DNA from: Xanthomonas rydalmerensis | GTDB taxonomy: Bacteria; Pseudomonadota; Gammaproteobacteria; Xanthomonadales; Xanthomonadaceae | DNA: 64,000 nt | Direction: 5' to 3' | NCBI RefSeq assembly: GCF_033170385.1 | Contig: NZ_CP126170.1 | Location: forward strand, 157,501-221,500 | In this document: positions 25,085 through 32,159 of the stretch, one piece after another | Layout of the letters: every line of letters begins with the position of its first letter | How positions within the stretch are numbered: position 1 is the stretch's first letter | Made by a program: the position numbers and the translations under genes | The notes under the pieces: model-generated | Seen by the model: only the letters and a program-made list of their open reading frames with translations | Databases searched by the model: none | What the model was told of the DNA's origin: nothing

Positions 25085-27475
25085 TCAGAACGCCAGCGAG
25101 GTGCTGAACAACAGTTGCCGTGGTGCGCTGCGCTGCAGCGTCTGGTAGTCGCCAGCGAACGACGAGCCGGCGATATTGGCGGTGCCGATGTTGTGGCGGT
25201 CGAGCAGGTTGCTCACGTCCAGGCGCAGTTCCAGGCCCGGCAGCCGGCTGTCCGCGCCCAGCGTGTAGGCCGTGTACGCGTTGACCTGCCAGAACGCCGG
25301 CACGCGCAGGTCGTTCTCGTAGGTGAAGGGCTGATGCAGGTATTCGGTGCTGGTGGCGCCAAGACGCCAGTGGCGCACGTGCGCCGACAGGTCGCTGACC
25401 AGCGACACCTGCGGATAGCCTGGTTGCGCCTTGCCCCGGATCGGGTAGACGTCGCCGTCGACGACGACATCGCGGTCGTAGACCGAACGCGCCAGCGCCA
25501 CGCCCTGGTAGAGCTGCAGGTGCGGGGTCAGGTCGACGGTCACGCCCAGGTCGGCGCCGAACGTGTGCATCTTCGGCATCACCTGCACGGTGTTGACCTG
25601 CGCGAACTGGGTGCCGACCGCGGCCGACAGCAGGCGATGGCGGATGTCGCCGTAGAACACGTCCGCGGTGACGGTGGCGCGGTCGAAGCGATGGGTGCCG
25701 CCGACGGTGAGGTTCCAGTCCTGTTCGGGGCGCAGGCTGCGGGTGAGGCGGTCGAAGGCGCCCTGGTCGGGCACGGTCCAGGCCGAGGCGGTATAGCCGA
25801 TGTTGCCGCGCTGGGCGACGCGGAAGCCGTTCATGGCGCTGCCCAGGTCGATGAAGCCATCGGTCTGCGCGGTCGGGCTCCAGAACAGCGACAGGTGCGG
25901 CAGGAACGCGCTCTTGGCCCGGAGCGTGCCGGATGCGGGCCGGTCCGGCGCATCGCCGACACCGCCGCCGCTGGTGCGAAAATCCACCGCCTTGGCGCCC
26001 ACGCCCAACACCAGCGTGTCGTTCAGTGCGATGTCGTCGTGCACGTAGGCCTGCCGCGTGCGCGTGGTCCACTGCGAGACGTTGTCGGTCTTGAACGCCG
26101 GGCCGTACACGTCCCACGGTCCGATGGTGCGCAGCGGCCGGCCTTGCCCCAGCAGCGGCTCGGTGTACCAGGACGTCGCCGCGTCGGCGCGGCCGTGCTC
26201 CTGCCACACGCCGGCGCTGAGGGTGTGCCGGCCGTCCACATAGGTCAGGCTGAGCAGGCCGCCGGTGCGCTGCAGGTGCGGCGCCTGTACCTGCTCGGAG
26301 AACGGCGCACCGTCGGGCGAGGGCGTGGTCGGATCGCTCAGCGTGGCGTGGGTGCGGCTGCGCGCGCTATAGACCTGCACCCGTCCGCTGAGCGCGTCGG
26401 AGATGCGGAAATCGTGCGCGAGCGAGGCGATGCGGTCGTCGGTGACCTGGCCGGTGTCGTACGGCAGCAGCCCGGCCAGCGCGCCGCAGCTGTAGGCACC
26501 GCAGGAGGCGCTAGCGTTCTGCGGCAGGGCGATGGCATAGGCCCTGGCGTAGTCGGGATAGACGCTGTCGGCGTGCCAGCCGAGCTTGCCGAGCATGTCG
26601 AAGGACAGATTGTTGTAGCCCCACATCGCCGCATGGCTGGCGGACAGGAACACGGTGAACGTGCCCCAGGCCACGTCCTGCGTCGCCTTCAGGTCGCCGC
26701 GCAGGAAGCGCTGGGTGCCGCCGCCCTGGTACTTGTCCGCGACCAGCCGCTGCAGGTCGACCTGCAGTTTCGGACCGTTGTCGCCGAGTTGCCCGCTCTG
26801 CGCGGAGACCGTGGTGACCCGGGTCGCGTCGCTGCCCACGCCCTGCTTGAGGCGCAGGCCGGGCGTGTCCTTCGGTTCGCCCAGGCGATACTCCAGCGCG
26901 CCGCCGTTGGCGCTGCTGGAGAACACGCCGACCGGCGCCGCGCCGGGGCTGACGGTGATGGTGCCGATGGCATCGGGCACGGCCACGTTGACCACGCTGG
27001 TCCCGGTCAACGACAGGAAACCGCTGTCGTTCAACGGCACGCCTTCGAAGGTGATGCCCATTTCGTTCATGCGGAACCCGCGCACGAACAGGCTGGTGGC
27101 GGAGACGTCCAGGCCCAGCTCATCGGTGGCGGTATAGCTGGCGCCGGGCACGGTCTTCAGCCGCGCCAGGCCGTTGCTGCCGGCGATGTCGGCGTCCATG
27201 TCGCCGGCATTGATGACATAGCGGTTCGGGCCCACCACCTGGGTGGGCGCCACCGCGGCCGCATGCGGCGAGGCCACCACGTCCAGCGCCGACAGCGTGG
27301 TCGGCGTGGTGTCGGCATCGGCGCTGGCGGCCGCCTCCGCGGCATGCGCCGAGGACGCGGCCAGGCAGGCGCCCAGCGCCGCGGACAACAACGACGGCGT
27401 GCACGCGCGCATGGGGCGATGCGGTGCGGACAACGGCAGGGCGGCGGCGCGGAGGCGGGAGGAAGTCGCGTGCAT
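25085..27475 (-). CDS. TonB-dependent outer-membrane receptor
   Basis: A 796-residue outer-membrane receptor that would import a ligand using TonB energy. It has a long signal region (the hydrophobic core lies around residues 28-46, ending SSAHA). A plug domain follows with NRYVINAGDMDAD, SLFVRGFRMNEMGITFEGVP, and NGGALEYRLGEP. The remainder is a beta barrel ending in ...LLFSTSLAF with the required terminal aromatic residue. The start at 27475 has GGAT about nine bases upstream; the open frame continues far upstream (to 27916) but that part is Arg/Pro-rich and not coding-like. The ligand is unknown; no siderophore or sugar genes sit next to it. It diverges from the blaI-like gene. Confidence 0.9.
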   Translation of the reverse strand: MHATSSRLRAAALPLSAPHRPMRACTPSLLSAALGACLAASSAHAAEAAASADADTTPTTLSALDVVASPHAAAVAPTQVVGPNRYVINAGDMDADIAGSNGLARLKTVPGASYTATDELGLDVSATSLFVRGFRMNEMGITFEGVPLNDSGFLSLTGTSVVNVAVPDAIGTITVSPGAAPVGVFSSSANGGALEYRLGEPKDTPGLRLKQGVGSDATRVTTVSAQSGQLGDNGPKLQVDLQRLVADKYQGGGTQRFLRGDLKATQDVAWGTFTVFLSASHAAMWGYNNLSFDMLGKLGWHADSVYPDYARAYAIALPQNASASCGAYSCGALAGLLPYDTGQVTDDRIASLAHDFRISDALSGRVQVYSARSRTHATLSDPTTPSPDGAPFSEQVQAPHLQRTGGLLSLTYVDGRHTLSAGVWQEHGRADAATSWYTEPLLGQGRPLRTIGPWDVYGPAFKTDNVSQWTTRTRQAYVHDDIALNDTLVLGVGAKAVDFRTSGGGVGDAPDRPASGTLRAKSAFLPHLSLFWSPTAQTDGFIDLGSAMNGFRVAQRGNIGYTASAWTVPDQGAFDRLTRSLRPEQDWNLTVGGTHRFDRATVTADVFYGDIRHRLLSAAVGTQFAQVNTVQVMPKMHTFGADLGVTVDLTPHLQLYQGVALARSVYDRDVVVDGDVYPIRGKAQPGYPQVSLVSDLSAHVRHWRLGATSTEYLHQPFTYENDLRVPAFWQVNAYTAYTLGADSRLPGLELRLDVSNLLDRHNIGTANIAGSSFAGDYQTLQRSAPRQLLFSTSLAF

Positions 27476-28040
27476 GGTCGGATCCGGCGTGGAGTGAGGG
27501 AGCGATGGCGCAGGCGCGCACCCAGCGCAGGGTTGCGGCCTGGTGGCGGCGCCCGGCTGACTGTGCGTTTGCGATGGCAGGGCGCCGGCGGTGCGGCGCG
27601 GATCAGGAGAGGTGGCGCGCGGCAGTTGCGGCCGTTCGCTCCGGAGCGATGGAGGCGAACGGCGCAGCTGCGACAGTGCGCTTCCCGAGGTGGGTACAGC
27701 GGCGTGAAGCGATGCAGGGAATTCTTGCATCGCATGTGCGCTTGCACCATTGCGCGTTGGTACAGCCCTGCCTGCTGCGCGTATGCGATGCGATACCTGG
27801 GTATAAGCCAGCGGTGTCGCTACGCAAACAAGACCGGCTCGCCGCGAACGTCTACGGCGAATGCGAGCATGTGGGCGGTGGATGCGGACCTCGCGCCGCA
27901 CACGTGCGCGGGGCATGGCTGATCGAACGCCCAGGACCGATGCGGCATCCGCCGGGATGCGATGAGCCGCTACCGCCGCGTCCCGGACGGACGTCAGTGC
28001 CAGCCTGCAGCCAACCGCTAGCCCATGACCTGCGACCTAT
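27476..28040. other. Divergent intergenic region between the TonB receptor and blaI-like gene
   Basis: About 560 bases that must hold the receptor promoter and, at the right end, the blaI promoter. It is open on both strands because of base composition, but no frame has a ribosome binding site with a recognisable product. No Fur-like AT-rich box is apparent. Confidence 0.45.
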
Positions 28041-28058
28041 TGACGACATTTGTCGTCA
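28041..28058. promoter_or_regulatory. Probable BlaI-type operator 1
   Basis: TGACGACA-TT-TGTCGTCA is a perfect 8-bp inverted repeat with a two-base centre. Its core GACANNTGTC resembles the TACANNTGTA operators bound by BlaI/MecI repressors, and it lies about 45 bases before the start of a BlaI-family gene. Confidence 0.68.
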
Positions 28059-28071
28059 CGGGTAGCTTTGC

Positions 28072-28086
28072 CGACACGTGTAGTCA
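28072..28086. promoter_or_regulatory. Probable BlaI-type operator 2
   Basis: CGACA-CG-TGTAGTC repeats the core of operator 1 (GACANNTGT) 28 bases further on, centre to centre, and ends about 14 bases before the blaI start. Paired operators of this kind are usual for BlaI autoregulation. Confidence 0.6.
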
Positions 28087-28099
28087 TCGGAGTGGGCGG

Positions 28100-28486
28100 A
28101 TGCGCCGCAAATCGATCGGGGACCAGGAGCTGGCCCTGCTGCAGTACATCGCCGAACAGGGCGATGCCAGCGTCGGCGAGGTTGCCGCCGGGTTCGGCGA
28201 GGCGCGCGGGCTGGCGCGTTCGACGGTGCTGACCATGATGGAGCGCCTGCGTGCCAAGGCCTATCTGCGCCGGCGCCAGGTGCAGGGCGTGTACCGCTAT
28301 GCCGCCACCAGCGGCCAGGACGACGTGGTGCGCAGCGCGGTCGGCAGCTTCGTCGAGAAGACGCTGCAGGGCTCGGTGTCGCCGTTCGTGGCGTGGATGT
28401 CGCAGCGCGCCGAGGTCAGCGATACGGAACTGGCCGAACTGGAGGCCCTGGTGGCCAAACTGCAATCGCAACGGCGGGAGGACTGA
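28100..28486 (+). CDS. BlaI/MecI-family transcriptional repressor
   Basis: A 128-residue winged-helix repressor. DQELALLQYIAEQGDASVGEVAAGF and LARSTVLTMMERLRAKAYLRRR match the BlaI/MecI/CopY fold (x-E-x-x-L-x-x-I/L...T-V-x-T-x-x-x-R-L-x-x-K). The region after residue 75 is the dimerisation and cleavage part (GSFVEKTLQGSVSPFVAWMSQR). The ATG at 28100 has GGAG upstream and sits just after the two inverted repeats likely to be its operators. It ends three bases before the M56 protease gene, its expected signalling partner. An upstream start at 28025 would place both operators inside the gene and is rejected. Confidence 0.9.
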   Translation: MRRKSIGDQELALLQYIAEQGDASVGEVAAGFGEARGLARSTVLTMMERLRAKAYLRRRQVQGVYRYAATSGQDDVVRSAVGSFVEKTLQGSVSPFVAWMSQRAEVSDTELAELEALVAKLQSQRRED

Positions 28487-28489
28487 GCC

Positions 28490-30544
28490 ATGCACAGCCT
28501 GTTGGGGACGGACGTGTTCGAGAGCCTGTTGTCGCGCTTGTTGGCGACGAGCGTGCAGACGGTGGTGCTGGTCGCGCTGATCTGGGCGCTGTGCCGCTGG
28601 CTGCCGACCTTGCCGGCGGCGACGCGTTGCCGGCTGTGGTGGCTGGTCGCCGCGCAGAGCGTGCTGGGCCTGTTGTGGGCCGGTGCGCTGCAGTTGCCCG
28701 TACTGCCGTCCGCGCCTACGCCGGTGGCGGCGGCACCGGCGGTCGCCACGGTGCCGGTGACGCCGGCAGGTCCTGCGACCCCGCCTGTGCCTGTATCGGC
28801 GCAGGCGCCGATGCAGGTCAACGTCAACGCGACTGCCGCGACCGCGGCGGCGATCACCGCCCCGTCGGCAACGGCATCCGCAGTCGGCTTGCCCTGGGCG
28901 CAGGCGCTGGTGGCGCTGTGGCTGGCCGGCGTGCTGGTCTGCACCGCGCACAGCGTCCTGGCCTACCGCCGCAGCCGCCAGCGTGCACGCGAGGCGGCAC
29001 CGTGCACCGACACCGCCCTGCTCGGCGCGCTGCGCCTGGCGGCCGAGGCACACGGCCTGCGCGAGCCACCGCAGTTGCGGTTGTGTGCGCACACCGATTC
29101 GCCGCAACTGATCGGGCCGTGGCGGCCGGTGCTGTTGCTGCCGGCGCGGCGCATGGCCAGCCTGCGCGCCGACGATCTGGACATGGCGCTGACCCATGAG
29201 CTGGTGCACCTGCAGCGTCGCGATCTGTGGTGGGGGCTGCTGCCGGCGGTGGCGCAACACCTGTTCTTCTTCCATCCGCTGGTGCACCTGGCCAACCGCG
29301 AGTACGCCCTGGCCCGCGAAGCGGCCTGCGATGCGGCCGTGGTCGCCGGCCACCGCCATTGCCGCCACGACTACGCGCGGCTGCTGGTGCAGCTGGGCGT
29401 GGCGCCGCGACCCAGCGCCGGCCTGGCCAGCGCGTCGCCGACCTTCCTGAGCCTGAAACGGAGATTGCTGATGCTGCAGACCACGTCCGCTTTTCCGCGC
29501 CTGGGCGCGGCCCTGATCCTGACCGCGGTGACCGTGCTCGGCGTGACGCCGCTGCGCCTGGTGGCCCAGCCCGGCCACGCCGTCGCGCCTGCCAGCAAGT
29601 CGGGTTCCGCCCGTGCAGCGGCGCCGACCGCCGCCGAGGCCGATACCGCAGCCGAGGCGGCCGACGCTGCAGCCGACGCAGCCGAGGCCGCTGCCGATGC
29701 GGCCGCCGAGGCAGCGGAGAAGGCGGCCGACGCCGCCGATGCGGCCGGCACGGACAACGACACGGCCATGGATGACGGCGCCGCCGCACGTGCCGCCAAT
29801 GTGCCCGGTGCGCCGCTGCCGCCGCGTACGGCCACCTCCGCCACTTCTGCGACGCCGTCGCGCCGTGCGTCGGCGCCGGTCGCGCCGTTGCCGCCACCCG
29901 CGCCGCTTGCGCCGCCGGCACCGGCCGTCCCAGCCGTCCCGCCAGCCATCGGTTCGCGGATCAGCACGCGGTCGGTACAGAAGACCCGCAACGGCCGGCT
30001 CGAACAGTCGTATGTCCGGGTCAAGGGCAGCCATTCGACGATGAGCGGCAGCAGCGACGATCTCGCCGCCATGAAGCGCGAGACCCAGGGCGATGGCCTG
30101 TGGTTCCGGCGCGGCGACAAGCGCTATGTAGTGCACGATCCTGCATTGTTGGCCCGCTTCGATGCGCTGTTCGAGCCGATGGGCAAGCTGGGCGCGCAGC
30201 AGGGCGAACTCGGCAAGCGCCAGGGCGCATTGGGCCGCGAGCAGGGCGAGTTGGGTCGGGAACAAGGCAAGCTGGCGCAGGAAGCCGCGGCGCGGGCGCT
30301 GGAGCGCATCGACATGGACGCCATCGCTGCCAAGGCGCAGGGGCATGCCCAGGCGGAACTTGCCAAGCGCCAGGACGCGCTGTCGGCGAAGATGCGCGCG
30401 CTCGGCGAACAGCAGGCCGTGCTGGGCCGGCAGCAGGGAGAACTGGGCGCGCGCCAGGGCGAATTGAGCGCCCAGGCCGATCGCGAAGTCGACCGCCTGC
30501 TCGACGCCGCCATCGCCGCGGGCAGCGCGCAGCGGCTGGAGTGA
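28490..30544 (+). CDS. BlaR1-like M56 membrane metalloprotease with C-terminal LGxxQGE repeats
   Basis: A 684-residue membrane-embedded zinc protease of the BlaR1/MecR1 (M56) family, expected to sense an extracytoplasmic signal and inactivate the adjacent repressor. Membrane segments lie near 15-38, 48-68, 135-158 and about 335-355. The zinc site is H236-E237-L-V-H240 with a third ligand E277 in AREAACD. No penicillin-binding sensor domain follows the protease part. Instead there is an Ala/Asp/Glu-rich stretch (about 380-430), a Pro/Ala linker, a small domain and then seven-residue repeats LGxxQGE: four in a row from 567 and three more from 635, separated by a helical stretch. The inducing signal is unknown. 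Confidence 0.87.
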   Translation: MHSLLGTDVFESLLSRLLATSVQTVVLVALIWALCRWLPTLPAATRCRLWWLVAAQSVLGLLWAGALQLPVLPSAPTPVAAAPAVATVPVTPAGPATPPVPVSAQAPMQVNVNATAATAAAITAPSATASAVGLPWAQALVALWLAGVLVCTAHSVLAYRRSRQRAREAAPCTDTALLGALRLAAEAHGLREPPQLRLCAHTDSPQLIGPWRPVLLLPARRMASLRADDLDMALTHELVHLQRRDLWWGLLPAVAQHLFFFHPLVHLANREYALAREAACDAAVVAGHRHCRHDYARLLVQLGVAPRPSAGLASASPTFLSLKRRLLMLQTTSAFPRLGAALILTAVTVLGVTPLRLVAQPGHAVAPASKSGSARAAAPTAAEADTAAEAADAAADAAEAAADAAAEAAEKAADAADAAGTDNDTAMDDGAAARAANVPGAPLPPRTATSATSATPSRRASAPVAPLPPPAPLAPPAPAVPAVPPAIGSRISTRSVQKTRNGRLEQSYVRVKGSHSTMSGSSDDLAAMKRETQGDGLWFRRGDKRYVVHDPALLARFDALFEPMGKLGAQQGELGKRQGALGREQGELGREQGKLAQEAAARALERIDMDAIAAKAQGHAQAELAKRQDALSAKMRALGEQQAVLGRQQGELGARQGELSAQADREVDRLLDAAIAAGSAQRLE

Positions 30545-30642
30545 TCGGGCGCACGCCGCGCGCCAGGCGCACGCGGCGTGCTCTTGCGTTGACGTTGCGC
30601 CGTCTCTAACCACGCGCAGTCCGCCGTGACACTCGGCAGGCA

Positions 30643-30690
30643 GTGTGGGAGCAACTTCAGCTGCGACGGACTTTACCGGTCGTCGCGACT
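30643..30690. repeat. Diverged GTAG-type REP pair
   Basis: GTGTGGGAGCAACTTCAGCT, then GCGAC, ACTTTACCGG and GTCGTCGCGAC follow the same order as the intact pair 120 bases downstream, but arms and tetranucleotide have drifted. Confidence 0.55.
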
Positions 30691-30804
30691 TGGGGCATTT
30701 CAGGGCGGCAAACGCTGCAGCACGCCATCGACAGGCCACAGACTGCGCGTCGCGCGTTGATGAGGTCGCGGATTTTCGGAACGCGCCATGCGCGATCCGC
30801 TGTC

Positions 30805-30869
30805 GTAGGAGCGGCTTCAGCCGCGACAGCTTTACCGGTAACGCCCGTCGCGGCTGAAGCCGCTCCTAC
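30805..30869. repeat. Intact GTAG-type REP pair (BIME-like)
   Basis: Two 23-base arms (30805-30827 and 30847-30869) are exact reverse complements, starting GTAGGAGCGGCTTCAGCCGC, and are separated by 19 bases containing CTTTACCGGTAACGCC. Each arm is itself a hairpin (GCGGCTTCAGCCGC). This is the GTAG class of REP sequences mobilised by RAYT transposases in Stenotrophomonas and Xanthomonas; no RAYT gene is in the window. Confidence 0.88.
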
Positions 30870-31049
30870 ACGCGTGCTTGCCAACATGACTTGACGCTTC
30901 TGACGTCATTTCGCACCGGTCGCGCCCCTGGATGCATCGCCCTTGCAAATCTCCATGCCGCGTTCGCAGCATGTCGTCTGCATCAGCGCGCTATGTTCGC
31001 GCGATGCAGCATCATTAGGTCGGCAAGGCACCACCCGAGTGCCCAGCGA

Positions 31050-32159
31050 CTACACCGACGCAGCCGCCGCCAACGCCCGCTCCTCGGCCTCGGCGGCGAC
31101 CAGGCGCTGCAGCAGCAGCGCCAGCGTGACCACGTCCTGATGGTTGTGCGCGGCGACGCGGCGCAGGTTGCGTGCGTTGCCGCCGCGCAGGTAGCCCAGC
31201 CACGCCGCCGGTGCTTCGGATCCTGGCAGGTCGTCCTCGCGCACCACCCGCAGCAACTGCCGCTCGATGGTGGCGAGCTTGCAGTTCTCCCAGGTGCCGC
31301 GGTAGCGGCGGCGGGTGGGATGCAGCAGGTCCACGTGGTCCAGCGCCGACAGCGGATCGGCGCAGCGCGCCAGCCGGTAACGGGTCTTCAGCAGCGGCGC
31401 GTCGTAGCAGCGGCCGTTGTAGCTGGACAGCACCGTGCCCGGCCGCAGCCAGGCGCGGAACGCTTCCAGCATCGCCTTCTCGGCGCCCATCGTGGCCATC
31501 AGCAACTGGCGGATGCGCAGGCCCGGGCCATCGGCCGGATGCACGGTCCAGTCGGCGGCACCGATCATGAAGGCGCGGGTGCCGGTGCCGCCGGCCAGGC
31601 CGGTGGTCTCGGTATCGAAGAACAGCAAGTCGGTCGGCGCCACCGCATCCTCGCGCCGGGCGAAGGCGAGCGATAGCGACGTCGCGGGAATCGGCTGCGG
31701 CAGAAACGCCTCGATCAGGTGCAGGCCGGGCGCGATCTCCACCCCGGGCAGATGCCGGTCCGGCGCCGTCGCCGGCCTGCGTACGCCCGCAGCCGCGGCG
31801 GGCGCGACGGCACGCTCGCGCAGGCCGAGCAGGCGCCGCAGTGCGGACACATCGGTGCCACCGCGATCGAACGGGGCGATGGCGATGGGCGGGGCCACTG
31901 CAGTATCGGTGCCGCCGCTGCGCGGGGGAGCCGGTTGCGTGCGTGCGGTTGGCGGTGCAGTCGGACGCGATACGTCGTCGCGCGTCGCCGCCGATGATTG
32001 CCGCGACACGTGCATGGGCGTCGCCGCGGCAGCGCCCGCGCGCGACGCAGGAGCCGCGTCCGCCACGGTGCGGTTGCCAGCGGACGCCGGCGTGCGCTCC
32101 GCGCTGGCGTCGCCGGCCTGCCGACGCAGTGCGCGCAGGCGCTCCAGGCTGATGCTCAT
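31050..32159 (-). CDS. MrfB-like 3'-5' exonuclease (DnaQ/RNase H-fold)
   Basis: A 369-residue protein whose C-terminal 220 residues form a DEDD exonuclease domain. ExoI is LLFFDTETTGLAGGTGTRAF, ExoII lies in SSYNGRCYDAPLLKTRY, and ExoIII is HNHQDVVTLALLL. The layout and the partner match Bacillus subtilis MrfB (YprB), which works with the helicase MrfA to remove mitomycin C adducts independently of UvrABC. The first 130 residues are Pro/Thr/Ala-rich and probably disordered, much longer than the corresponding part of the Bacillus protein. The ATG at 32159 overlaps the stop codon of the helicase gene by four bases (ATGA), so the two are translationally coupled. Confidence 0.85.
   Translation of the reverse strand: MSISLERLRALRRQAGDASAERTPASAGNRTVADAAPASRAGAAAATPMHVSRQSSAATRDDVSRPTAPPTARTQPAPPRSGGTDTAVAPPIAIAPFDRGGTDVSALRRLLGLRERAVAPAAAAGVRRPATAPDRHLPGVEIAPGLHLIEAFLPQPIPATSLSLAFARREDAVAPTDLLFFDTETTGLAGGTGTRAFMIGAADWTVHPADGPGLRIRQLLMATMGAEKAMLEAFRAWLRPGTVLSSYNGRCYDAPLLKTRYRLARCADPLSALDHVDLLHPTRRRYRGTWENCKLATIERQLLRVVREDDLPGSEAPAAWLGYLRGGNARNLRRVAAHNHQDVVTLALLLQRLVAAEAEERALAAAASV

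Larger units (their letters stand above)
30545..31049. other. Intergenic region rich in GTAG-type REP sequences
   Basis: About 500 bases between convergent genes. It holds a diverged REP around 30643-30690 and a perfect paired REP at 30805-30869. No gene is supported. Confidence 0.6.

Noticed and set aside
27476..27916. N-terminal extension of the TonB receptor
   Set aside because: The frame stays open but is Arg/Pro/Ser-rich with no signal sequence, and the ATG at 27475 has a ribosome binding site.
24695..27922. A 1075-residue plus-strand frame across the TonB receptor
   Set aside because: Antisense shadow; the minus strand encodes plug and barrel motifs.
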